Source of the DNA: Streptomyces sp. DH41
Lineage (GTDB): Bacteria; Actinomycetota; Actinomycetes; Streptomycetales; Streptomycetaceae
Assembly (NCBI RefSeq): GCF_029813785.1
Contig: NZ_JARVKY010000002.1
Location: 248,001 to 312,000 of the forward strand
DNA: 64,000 bases
Direction of reading: 5' to 3'
The notes beneath the pieces are model-generated. The model did not search any database. It was not told where the DNA came from and saw only the letters and a program-made list of their open reading frames with translations. This document shows positions 16,485 to 24,437 of this stretch, piece by piece; the first letter of the stretch is position 1, and every line of letters begins with the position of its first letter. Made by a program: the position numbers and the translations under genes.

Positions 16485-17605
16485 CCACGGCCGCGCCCGT
16501 GCAGCCCCTGCCGCTGGTCGGCGTCGGAGTGGTGTCCAGCGCGGGCTACGGGCTCACCCCCCTGGCCGCCGCGCCGGCCCCGCGCAGCGCGCCCACCGGC
16601 GTCGGCGAGCCGGACGCGGCCTACCCGCCGCGGCCGGTCCGCCCCGTCGCCGGCTTCGCCGTCGCCGACCACCTCGGCCGCAGGGGCACCAAGAACCTGG
16701 ACCGGCTCGCCGGCCTCAGCCTGGTCGCCTGCAAGCAGGCGCTGGAGGCGACCGGTGCCGTCGTCGGCGCCTCGGAGCCGGACCGGACCGGCGTGGTGCT
16801 GGCCACCAACACCGGCAGCATCGCGGGCTACTCCGACCTGCTGTACGACACGCTCACCCTGGAGAAGCCCTACCTCATCAACCCCGGCAAGTTCGCCGGC
16901 AGCGTGATGAACTGCAGCGCAGGCCAGATGGCCATCCGGCACGGGCTGAAGGGCCTCAACGCCACCGTGGCCGGCGGCCGCAGCGCCAGCCTCTACGCCT
17001 TCCGGCACGCCCGGCTGGCCATGACGGCGGGACGCGCCGAGACGCTCCTGGTCGGTGGCACCGAGGAGCTCAGCGCCCCGGCCGCCTGGGCCTGGCACCA
17101 CGCCGGGACCCTGCGGGCCGGCGCTCCGGTCGGCGAGGGCAGTGCCGTCTTCGTCGTGGAGGCCGAGGAGTCCGCCGACCGACCGCCCCTCGCGGAGCTG
17201 CTGGCCTGCGAGGTCGGCTACCACGGCTGGGCCGGGACCAGGCGGCGTCCGCCCGGCCGGCGGGGTCTGGCGAACGCCCTGGCCACCACCATCACCCGCG
17301 CCCTCGAACGCAGCGGGGTCCGGCCCGAGGAGCCGGCCACGGTGTCCCTGGGCGCCACCGGCCACATCGGGCTCGACCGGCTGGAGGAGCGCGCGGTACG
17401 GCTGGCCCTGGGAGGCCGGACGCCGGAGCAGGTGCGCGTCAGCGAGGTGCTGGGCGAGACCTACAGCGCCAGCGGTGCCCTGCAGCTCGCCGCGCTCCTC
17501 GCCCACTGGCGCAGCACGCCCGCCGACGCCCCGCGTACCGGCCTGGTCACCTCGGTCGGCCACGACGGCAACGCCGGCGCGCTGGTCGTCCGCGAGCGGG
17601 GCTGA
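16481..17605 (+). CDS. KS-like partner protein (chain-length-factor-like), degenerate active site
   Basis: A 374-residue thiolase-fold protein paired with the KS. The nucleophile position still has Cys (residue 145, SVMNCSAGQM), but the two His motifs are lost: the AHGTGT region reads GATGHIGLD and the GHTxGASG region reads GETYSASG. It should thus not complete normal condensation alone and probably dimerises with the upstream KS, like a chain length factor. In classical CLFs the Cys is usually Gln, so this is an atypical member. It starts at GTG in a GTGA overlap. Confidence 0.82.
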   Translation: MTTAAPVQPLPLVGVGVVSSAGYGLTPLAAAPAPRSAPTGVGEPDAAYPPRPVRPVAGFAVADHLGRRGTKNLDRLAGLSLVACKQALEATGAVVGASEPDRTGVVLATNTGSIAGYSDLLYDTLTLEKPYLINPGKFAGSVMNCSAGQMAIRHGLKGLNATVAGGRSASLYAFRHARLAMTAGRAETLLVGGTEELSAPAAWAWHHAGTLRAGAPVGEGSAVFVVEAEESADRPPLAELLACEVGYHGWAGTRRRPPGRRGLANALATTITRALERSGVRPEEPATVSLGATGHIGLDRLEERAVRLALGGRTPEQVRVSEVLGETYSASGALQLAALLAHWRSTPADAPRTGLVTSVGHDGNAGALVVRERG

Positions 17606-17609
17606 GCGC

Positions 17610-17680
17610 GGGGGGCCGAGAAGCCGGAGACCCGAGGCCGGGAAGCCGGAAGCCGCAGGGCCGAGAAGCAGCGGTGGGCC
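17610..17680. repeat. Direct repeats GCCGAGAAGCCGGA between KS-like and oxidase genes
   Basis: Three imperfect copies of GCCG(A/G)GAAGC(C/A)G lie in the 111-bp gap. Function unknown. Confidence 0.5.
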
Positions 17681-17716
17681 TCAGAAGCGCCCGCCACGAC
17701 AGAACGGTTGAGCTGC

Positions 17717-19393
17717 ATGATGAAGCAGGACAAGTGGGACGCCATCGTCGTCGGCAGCGGCATGGGCGGCCTGGTGTGCGCGGCGTACCTGGCCGTGAGC
17801 GGGCGCCGCGTCCTGGTACTGGAACAGCACGACGTGGCGGGCGGCAACAGCCACGTCTTCCGCCGCCGCCGGGCCTACGAGTTCGACGTGGGCGTCCACT
17901 ACCTGGGCGACTGCGGACCCGGCGGGGTGCTGCCGACGATCTTCTCCGGGCTGGGGCTCGACGGACGGGTCGGCTACCGGGAGATGGACCCGGACGGTTT
18001 CGACCGGATCGTGGTCCCCGGTCTCACGGTGGACGTGCCGGTGGGATGGCCGGCGTACACCCGGCGCCTGCACGAGGCGTTCCCCGGGGAGAGCGAGGGC
18101 ATCACCCTGTTCACCAAAATCTGCGCCGCCGTCGGCGCGGAGACCCGCTCGATGATGCTCACGGACGGCGAACCGTCGCTGGCCGACCTGCTCGCCCGGA
18201 CGCCGGTCACCGCCGAGTGGGGCCGCCGCACCCTCACCGAGCTCTTCGACCACTGCGGCCTCAGCCCGCGGGCGCGGACGGTGCTGGCCGCGCAGTCCCC
18301 CAACTACGGGATGGGGCCGCGGCTGGCCACGGTCTCCACCCACGCCGCCGTCACCGACCACTACCTGCGGGGCGCCTACTACCCGGAGGGCGGCGGCCAG
18401 GTCCTCGCGGCCGCGCTGGTCGAGGCCCTGGAGGCGCACGGCGGGGAGCTGCGGACCAAGAGCCGGGTGGCCCGCATCCTGGTCGAGGACGGCACGGCCA
18501 CCGGTGTCGGCATGACCAACGGCGACACCCACCACGCACCCCTGGTGGTCTCCAACGCGGACTACTCCCGGACCGTCCTCGACCTGGTCGGGGAGGAACA
18601 CTTCGGCCGCCGGGTGGTGGCCAGGACCCGGCGGGCGGAGATGGCACTGCCGCTCGCCACGCTCTACGTCGCGCTCGACACGGAACTGCCCGCCCGGCCG
18701 AACGCCAACCTGTGGTGGTACCGGAACGACGACATCGAGGGCTACTACGAACAGCTGACCGAGGAGCGCATCAGCCCGCTCCCGTTCCTCTTCGTCTCCT
18801 TCGCCTCGCTGAAGGACCCGGACGCCCGCGCCGTCTGCCCGCCGGGGCACAGCAACTTCCAGGTGATGACGCTCTGCCCGCCCTCGTACGACTACTGGGG
18901 CGTGAGCCGGGGCCCGGCGGCCGGTGAGCGGTACCGGCGCAACGAGGGCTACGTGGCACGCAAGGCGGAACTCACCGAGACGATGCTGAGCGCGGCCGAG
19001 GAGGCGCTCGGCCCGTTCCGCGACCACATCGTGCACCTGGAGACCGCCACTCCCATCACCCACGAGCGCTACACCCTCGCCACCGGCGGTACGCCCTACG
19101 GCCTGGCGCACTGGGGCGGCGCGGGCTCGCGCCCCGACACCCGCACCACCATCGAGGGGCTCCATGTGGTGGGCACCAACACCCGGTACGGCACCGGCAT
19201 CACCGGCTCCGCCGTCGGGGGCATGGCCTGTGCCGCGCAGATCCTCGGCCGCGGGCTCCTCGCGGAAGTCCACGGCGGAGCGCTCCTCGGCGACCCGGAC
19301 CTGCTCCCGCGGCGCACCGAGGACTGGGACCCCCTCGCGGTCTCCCGCGGGGCCGGCCGGCGCAACGCCCGTGGTCTGGCGCGGATCGGATGA
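17717..19393 (+). CDS. FAD-dependent oxidoreductase, phytoene-desaturase-like
   Basis: A 558-residue flavoenzyme of the CrtI/amine-oxidase-like fold. The dinucleotide-binding motif is VVGSGMGGLVCAAYLA with Glu at the end of beta-2 (VLEQHD). The C-terminal FAD motif is GLHVVGTNTRYGTGITGSAVGGM. Family members desaturate or isomerise polyene chains. In cinnamoyl-lipid clusters such as skyllamycin, a phytoene-dehydrogenase-like enzyme sits beside a reducing type II PKS and is thought to help form an aromatic ring from a polyene. A similar role here is inference. It is last in the left operon, before a strong terminator. Confidence 0.85.
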   Translation: MMKQDKWDAIVVGSGMGGLVCAAYLAVSGRRVLVLEQHDVAGGNSHVFRRRRAYEFDVGVHYLGDCGPGGVLPTIFSGLGLDGRVGYREMDPDGFDRIVVPGLTVDVPVGWPAYTRRLHEAFPGESEGITLFTKICAAVGAETRSMMLTDGEPSLADLLARTPVTAEWGRRTLTELFDHCGLSPRARTVLAAQSPNYGMGPRLATVSTHAAVTDHYLRGAYYPEGGGQVLAAALVEALEAHGGELRTKSRVARILVEDGTATGVGMTNGDTHHAPLVVSNADYSRTVLDLVGEEHFGRRVVARTRRAEMALPLATLYVALDTELPARPNANLWWYRNDDIEGYYEQLTEERISPLPFLFVSFASLKDPDARAVCPPGHSNFQVMTLCPPSYDYWGVSRGPAAGERYRRNEGYVARKAELTETMLSAAEEALGPFRDHIVHLETATPITHERYTLATGGTPYGLAHWGGAGSRPDTRTTIEGLHVVGTNTRYGTGITGSAVGGMACAAQILGRGLLAEVHGGALLGDPDLLPRRTEDWDPLAVSRGAGRRNARGLARIG

Positions 19394-19541
19394 ACCGGCG
19401 GGTTCACGGCGAGGAGGCACACCCGTGCGACGGGCCGATGCGTACGGCGCCCGCAGGGCGGCTCTTCGCGGCGCAACCGGAAATCGCCTGAACCGCATAA
19501 CCGGAAAGGGCTCTCACGATTCCCTGCCCGCCACTGCCGAA

Positions 19542-19581
19542 AAGGCCCCGTGCGACCGGAATTCCGGTCGCACGGGGCCTT
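19542..19581. terminator. Bidirectional terminator, perfect 40-bp palindrome
   Basis: The arms AAGGCCCCGTGCGACCGGAA and its exact complement meet without a spacer. The palindrome lies between the convergent oxidoreductase and SDR genes. There is no U-tract on the plus strand, as is common in Streptomyces. Confidence 0.85.
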
Positions 19582-19598
19582 CCCGCGCTCTTTCCGTG

Positions 19599-20369
19599 TT
19601 ACTTCGGCCGCCCCATGCCGAGTTGCCCCGCCCATCCCCCGTCCACGCGCAGCAGTTCGCCGGTGATGTACGACGCGTCGGCGCCGGCCAGGAAGGACAC
19701 CGCGCCGGCCACCTGTTCGGGGGTCGCGAACTCGCGCAGCGGAAGCTGGCGTTTGAGGGCGCGGCCGCCGTCCTTCTCCAGCAGTCCGCCGATCAGTTCG
19801 GTGGCGGTGAACCCGGCGAGGACCGCGTTGACCCGCACCCCGAAGCGGGCCAGCTCGATGGCGGCGGCCCGGGTGAACGCGTTGACCGCTCCCTTGGAGG
19901 CGCTGTAGTTGGACTGCCCGACCCAGCCGCCCTCGCCCATCACGGACGAGATGTTGACGACGGCGCCGTCGCGCTGGGACATGAAGTGCCCGGCCACGGC
20001 GCGGGTGCAGTGGTACACACCGCCGACGTTCACCTGGAGGACCTCCCACCAGTCCGCGGGCGCCTGGTCGAAGAGGAAGCCGTCCTTGGCCACGCCGGCG
20101 TTGTTGACCAGGATGTGCAGCCCGCCGAGACCGGCGATCGACTCCCTCACCAGTTCCTCGGCCGCTCCGGGGTCCGACACGTCGGCCCGCAGCGCGATCG
20201 CCTTCCCTCCGGCGTCGGTGATCTCCTGGACCGTGCGCTCGGCCTCGTCCTGCCGCGAGCGGTAGTTGACGGCGACGGCGGCACCCTCGGACGCGAGACG
20301 GACCGCGATGGCCCGCCCGATGCCGCGGGAACCACCGGTGACCAGCGCGGCCCGCCCTTCGAGGCTCAT
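19599..20369 (-). CDS. FabG-like 3-oxoacyl-ACP reductase (SDR)
   Basis: A 256-residue SDR and the second FabG-like enzyme of the cluster. Motifs: VTGGSRGIG for the cofactor, LVNNAGVAKDG, VNISSVMGEGG for the Ser and NYSASKGAV for Tyr/Lys. The C-terminus GELLRVDGGWAGQLGMGR is typical of PKS ketoreductases. It is transcribed against the left operon and ends at the shared palindromic terminator. The ATG at 20369 has AAAGGGGAG 8 nt upstream; a TTG one codon earlier is less likely. It may reduce the growing beta-ketoacyl-ACP chain. Confidence 0.88.
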   Translation of the reverse strand: MSLEGRAALVTGGSRGIGRAIAVRLASEGAAVAVNYRSRQDEAERTVQEITDAGGKAIALRADVSDPGAAEELVRESIAGLGGLHILVNNAGVAKDGFLFDQAPADWWEVLQVNVGGVYHCTRAVAGHFMSQRDGAVVNISSVMGEGGWVGQSNYSASKGAVNAFTRAAAIELARFGVRVNAVLAGFTATELIGGLLEKDGGRALKRQLPLREFATPEQVAGAVSFLAGADASYITGELLRVDGGWAGQLGMGRPK

Positions 20370-20515
20370 CAATCATCTCCCCTTTCCGGGAATTCGCAGA
20401 ATATCCCCGACTTTCCGCGGGGACTGAATGCGGAAATACCCGGACCACGGTAGCGACGACCACGGCCGGCCACACTGCCCGACCACTGCCACTTCCGCGA
20501 CGCTCGTGTGCCCTT

Positions 20516-20530
20516 GGAGGTATTCCCTCC
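20516..20530. promoter_or_regulatory. Inverted repeat GGAGG-N5-CCTCC in a divergent promoter region
   Basis: It lies in the 284-bp region between the minus-strand SDR and the plus-strand Gfo/Idh gene. The same region holds the palindrome CCAATTGG at 20580-20587, flanked by CTGCCA and TGGCAG. These are candidate operator sites; no promoter hexamers were convincing. Confidence 0.3.
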
Positions 20531-20653
20531 ATATTTCCTTTGTCCCGGTGAGCCCGGAAGTGGACTGCCACGGGTCCCACCAATTGGCATGGCAGCGCGA
20601 CTCGCCCCGTTGGGAGACTCCTTTTCAATACGACACCGAAGGGCGGGACATCG

Positions 20654-21733
20654 ATGAAGGAAAATCCTCCTTCCGTCATCATCGGATACGGGCACGCGGG
20701 CCAGGATCTGCACCACCGCGCGCTGCTGGACGTCAGCGGGGGCCACCCCGAGGTGATCGCCGTCGACCCGCGCCCCGCCGAGGTGCCGCACGGGCAGTGG
20801 GTGCCGGACATACCCGCCGCCCTGTCGGTGCTGCGGGCCGGCGGGCACCGGCCCGCCGACGCCGTCTTCCACGTGGCGGTGCCGCCGGCGGCCCACCGCG
20901 ACTGCCTGGAGCGGCTGCTGTCCGCCGGGGCCCGGTACTTCATCATGGAGAAGCCGATCGCCGACACCGTGAGCGAGGCCGTCCATCTGGTGGAGCTCGC
21001 GGAGGTCACGGGCGCCGTGGTGCTGCCGATGAGTGTCTGGCCCGCCAGCAGGGTCACCGAGGCCGCCGAGGGACTGGTGGCCTCGGGAGCGATCGGCGAG
21101 CCGGTCGCGTACCACATGGAGCAGAGCAAGCCGCGTTTTCGCCGGTCCCTGCAGACCCGGACTCACGCCAGCGCCTTCGAGGTGGAGCTGCCGCACCAGC
21201 TGCTGCTCGCCCTGCACCTCGCGGGGCCGGTCGCGGAGGTCACCGCGTCGCGCGGCTGGGACCTGCCGCTGCCGGTCGGCCATCTCACCCGACTGGGCGG
21301 AGCCGAGGTCCGGTTGCGCCACCTCTCGGGTGCGCGGACCACCCTCTACACGGATCTGTCCTCGCCGGTACGCCGCCGCCGCCTGCACATCCACGGCACC
21401 GAGGGCACCCTGGTGGCTGACTACCCGGTCTCCGGCGACGACGACTTCGGACAGGTCCGCATCGCCGGGCGCCCGGTCCGCATGGTGGTCCAGGACGCCC
21501 CGCTGACCCGCTTCGTCGACCAGGCCTACGCCCACTTCCGTGGCGAGGGTCCCGCCCCGCGCAGCGACCTCGCGCTGCACCTGGAGTCCATGGAGCTCCT
21601 CGACGTCGCGCGCACCGCCGCTTTCCGCCGGGCCGGGGGCGCGCCCGCGCCGGCCCGGCTCACCGGAGCACCGGCCGGAGCCGTGGTCGGAGCCCCGCCC
21701 CTGCCCCGTACCGGAGAAGGCAGGGCGGCATGA
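20654..21733 (+). CDS. Gfo/Idh/MocA-family NAD(P)-dependent oxidoreductase
   Basis: A 359-residue protein. The N-terminal Rossmann segment is SVIIGYGHAGQDLHHRAL. The EKP motif (IMEKPIADT) marks the active-site Lys near residue 98, and the C-terminal alpha/beta domain holds VELPHQLLLALH. The family oxidises or reduces hydroxyls on sugars and cyclitols, but also acts on other cluster intermediates. It heads the second plus-strand operon and overlaps the first ATP-grasp gene by 4 nt (ATGA). The last 30 residues are an Ala/Pro-rich tail. Substrate unknown. Confidence 0.83.
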   Translation: MKENPPSVIIGYGHAGQDLHHRALLDVSGGHPEVIAVDPRPAEVPHGQWVPDIPAALSVLRAGGHRPADAVFHVAVPPAAHRDCLERLLSAGARYFIMEKPIADTVSEAVHLVELAEVTGAVVLPMSVWPASRVTEAAEGLVASGAIGEPVAYHMEQSKPRFRRSLQTRTHASAFEVELPHQLLLALHLAGPVAEVTASRGWDLPLPVGHLTRLGGAEVRLRHLSGARTTLYTDLSSPVRRRRLHIHGTEGTLVADYPVSGDDDFGQVRIAGRPVRMVVQDAPLTRFVDQAYAHFRGEGPAPRSDLALHLESMELLDVARTAAFRRAGGAPAPARLTGAPAGAVVGAPPLPRTGEGRAA

Positions 21734-22941
21734 GCACCGTCCTGATCATCGAGCCGCACTCCTCCGGCCTGGAGCTGGTCACCCGGGCCCACGAACTCGG
21801 CCACACCGTCCTGGTCATGACCGCGACCGCCGACCACGACGGCTCGCTCGCCAAGGCCGACCGCGTCATCACCTGCGACACCGCGGACCAGGCCGACGTG
21901 CTCCGGCGGGTCCGCGCCCTGCACGCCGAGACCCCGCTGCGGGCGGTCCTGCCGGGTTTCGAGCACTTCGTCCCGCTCGCCGCCCACGCCGCCGCCGCGC
22001 TCGGTCTGCCCGGCATCGACCCGGCCGGTGTCACACCGCTGCGCCACAAGCACCGGATGCGCCGGGCGGTCGAGGCCGCCGGTCTCGACCAGCCCCGCTA
22101 CCGGACCGTCTCCTGCGAACGCTCCGCGGCCGCCGCCTGCACGGAGCTCGGGCCGGTCTGCGTGGTCAAGCCGGTCGACCAGTCGGGGAGCCTCGCCGTT
22201 CGCCGCGTGGCCTCACCGCGCGAGGCACGGCTCGCCTTCCGCGCGGCTCTGCGCTCCGGTGACCGGTTCGGCGTCCCGGGCGCCGGCCTGGTGCTGGTCG
22301 AGGAGTACGTCGAGGGCGCGGAGTACAGCGTCGAGGGGTATGTCGAGGACGGCCGGGTGCACGTGCTCGGCGTCACCGAGAAACTCCTGGGCGCCGAACC
22401 GCACTTCGTCGAGGTCGGGCACATCGTGCCGGCCCTGCTGGAGCCCGGCACGGCCGCGGAGATCGAGCGGTACGTCACCGGCGTCCTGCACGCCGTGGCC
22501 CTGCGCACCGGCCCCTTCCACGCCGAGCTCCGGATGTCGGAACGCGGCCCGCTGCTGATGGAGGTGGCCGCCCGGCTGCCCGGCGACCGCATTCCCGACC
22601 TGCTGCGGATGGCCTGCGGCCACGACCTGTACGAGATCATGCTGCGCTGTTATCTGGGGCTTCCCGGTCCGGCGCCCGTCGCGCCGCGGACCGGCGCCCG
22701 GGCCGGCATCCGGTACTTCCTGCGGCCCGGCCTCAGGCGCTACCACGAGTTCCGGGTCGACCCGGTGCTCCAGTCCGACCCGCGGGTGCGGGAGATCGGC
22801 GTGCTCCTGCCGCCGGACAGCGCGCTGCCCGACCCCGGCAGCTCGGCGGGCCGGCTCGGCTACGTACTCGCCGAGGGCGCCACCTACCAGGAGACGGCGG
22901 ATGTGCTGCGGCGCGCCGAGAGCGCCGTCACCTTCCGCTGA
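21730..22941 (+). CDS. ATP-grasp domain ligase 1
   Basis: A 403-residue carboxylate-amine or carboxylate-thiol ligase. The preATP-grasp domain starts MSTVLIIEPHSSGLEL. The ATP-binding Lys and loop are in VCVVKPVDQSGSLAV, the adenine-side VLVEEYVEGAEYSVEGYV follows, and metal-binding acidic residues occur in HAELRMSERGPLLMEVAARLPGD. Such enzymes form an acyl phosphate with ATP and couple it to an amine. Two adjacent copies here indicate amide-bond formation without an NRPS. It is coupled to the Gfo/Idh gene upstream. Substrates cannot be inferred. Confidence 0.88.
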   Translation: MSTVLIIEPHSSGLELVTRAHELGHTVLVMTATADHDGSLAKADRVITCDTADQADVLRRVRALHAETPLRAVLPGFEHFVPLAAHAAAALGLPGIDPAGVTPLRHKHRMRRAVEAAGLDQPRYRTVSCERSAAAACTELGPVCVVKPVDQSGSLAVRRVASPREARLAFRAALRSGDRFGVPGAGLVLVEEYVEGAEYSVEGYVEDGRVHVLGVTEKLLGAEPHFVEVGHIVPALLEPGTAAEIERYVTGVLHAVALRTGPFHAELRMSERGPLLMEVAARLPGDRIPDLLRMACGHDLYEIMLRCYLGLPGPAPVAPRTGARAGIRYFLRPGLRRYHEFRVDPVLQSDPRVREIGVLLPPDSALPDPGSSAGRLGYVLAEGATYQETADVLRRAESAVTFR

Positions 22942-23021
22942 CGTCCGGCCCCCGGCGCCGGCGCCCCGTGCCCGGCCGTCCAGGGCCGGCTCGCGGTCCC
23001 CACCACCAACCGGAGAACACG

Positions 23022-24437
23022 ATGAACCGCCACGTACTGATCATCAACCGCTGGACCAACGGCTTCGCCGCGTACCACCGCTACGTCGACCACGCCCGCG
23101 ACCGCGTCGCCTACCTCACCACTGCCGACGGCCGGGCGCCGCTCGACGAGGAGCTGGCCGAGGAGATCCGGGTGCTGCCCGACCTCCTCGACACCCGCGC
23201 GGCCCTGGTCCAGGTGGCGGAACTCGTCGCACGGCACGGCCCGTTCACCCACGTCCTCGCGCTCTCCGAGTTCGACCTGGAGCTGGCGGGCGAGATCCGG
23301 CGACGCCACGGCATACCGGGGCGCGGCCCCGCGGAGGTCGCCGCCGTCCGCGACAAGGTGGTGATGAAGGCCCGGGTCGCCGCGGCCGGTCTGCGGGTGC
23401 CCGTCCACCGGGCCACCCCGACCGCCGCCGCCGTCCGGGACTTCGCCGAGCGGCACGGCTACCCGTTCGTGCTCAAGCCCCGCGCCGGCGCCGACAGCCA
23501 GGGAGTGCACGTGGTCTCCGGTGCCGACCGGCTCCGGGGTCTGCTGGACGGCGCCGACCTGGCCGACGCACAGTGCGAGGAGTTCATCGACGGCGTGCTC
23601 TACCAGGTCGACGGGGTGGTCCGTGGCGGCCGCCTGCTCACCTCCCGGTCCTGGCGCTGCGGCGCCAGCTGCCTGGACTTCGCCACCGGCACCGCCTTCA
23701 GCTCGATCGCCAACGACGACCGGGACTTCGAGAAGCGGGTGACCGTGTTCGCCGAACGGGTCTGCGCCGCCCTCGACCTCACCGACGACGTGTTCCACCT
23801 GGAGGTGTTCCGCACCCCCGGCGACGACCTGGTGTTCCTGGAGATCGGGGCGCGGGCCGGCGGCGGCCAGGTCCGCTTCGTCTGGGACGAGGTCTACGGG
23901 GTCGACCTGGTGGCGCTCTCCGCCCAGGTCCAGCTCGGCGAGGAGGTGCGGGTCGCGCCGATGGACCTGGACGGGCCGGTCGCCGGCTATCTGATGATGC
24001 CCGAGCCGCCGGTGCGGCCGGCCGTCGTGGACGCGGTGACCACGCTCGTGGACGACGTCCCCGGGATGTACGCCGAGACGCTGCCCGCGCCCGGCACGGT
24101 GCTCAGCGGCCACGGGGGCGCCGTGCACACCGCCGGCACCTTCCGTTACGCGGCGGCGGACGCGGACGCCGTCGCCTCGGCGATCGAGCAGACGCTCGCG
24201 GCGTACCGGCTCGACTGGCATCCGCTCGGCGCCCAGCCGGGCGAGGAGGGAGCGCGGCGGAAGGCGGAGCCGACCGGGAGCACGCCGGCCGCCGTACTGG
24301 AGACGGCCGTTCCGGCGAGCGCCGTACCGGAGACCGCCGTACCGGGAAGTGCCGTACCGGAGGCCGCCGTACCGGAGGCCGCCGTACCGGAGGCCGCCGG
24401 GCTGCCCGCGAGGGAGGCCCCGGATGGCCGCCACTGA
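23022..24437 (+). CDS. ATP-grasp domain ligase 2 with repetitive C-terminal tail
   Basis: A 471-residue ligase distinct from its upstream neighbour. Key segments are the ATP-grasp Lys in YPFVLKPRAGADSQGVHVV, CEEFIDGVLYQVDGVV and the metal site HLEVFRTPGDDLVFLEIGAR. After about residue 415 comes a 55-residue tail with repeated AVPE(T/A) units encoded by 15-bp tandem repeats. The tail overlaps the following MFS gene by 14 nt. It could join tryptophan-derived, sugar-derived or acyl building blocks in amide linkage; this is inference. The ATG follows CGGAGAA. Confidence 0.87.
   Translation: MNRHVLIINRWTNGFAAYHRYVDHARDRVAYLTTADGRAPLDEELAEEIRVLPDLLDTRAALVQVAELVARHGPFTHVLALSEFDLELAGEIRRRHGIPGRGPAEVAAVRDKVVMKARVAAAGLRVPVHRATPTAAAVRDFAERHGYPFVLKPRAGADSQGVHVVSGADRLRGLLDGADLADAQCEEFIDGVLYQVDGVVRGGRLLTSRSWRCGASCLDFATGTAFSSIANDDRDFEKRVTVFAERVCAALDLTDDVFHLEVFRTPGDDLVFLEIGARAGGGQVRFVWDEVYGVDLVALSAQVQLGEEVRVAPMDLDGPVAGYLMMPEPPVRPAVVDAVTTLVDDVPGMYAETLPAPGTVLSGHGGAVHTAGTFRYAAADADAVASAIEQTLAAYRLDWHPLGAQPGEEGARRKAEPTGSTPAAVLETAVPASAVPETAVPGSAVPEAAVPEAAVPEAAGLPAREAPDGRH
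24290..24405. repeat. 15-bp in-frame tandem repeats (GCCGTACCGGAGGCC units)
   Basis: About seven imperfect units encode A-V-P-(E/A)-(A/T/S) steps in the tail of the second ATP-grasp protein. The last three units are nearly identical, suggesting recent slippage expansion. Confidence 0.8.

Noticed and set aside
19425..19541. GTG with GAGGAGG at ideal spacing after the FAD oxidoreductase gene
   Set aside because: The frame runs on through the 40-bp terminator and far into antisense of the SDR gene, with no recognisable protein.
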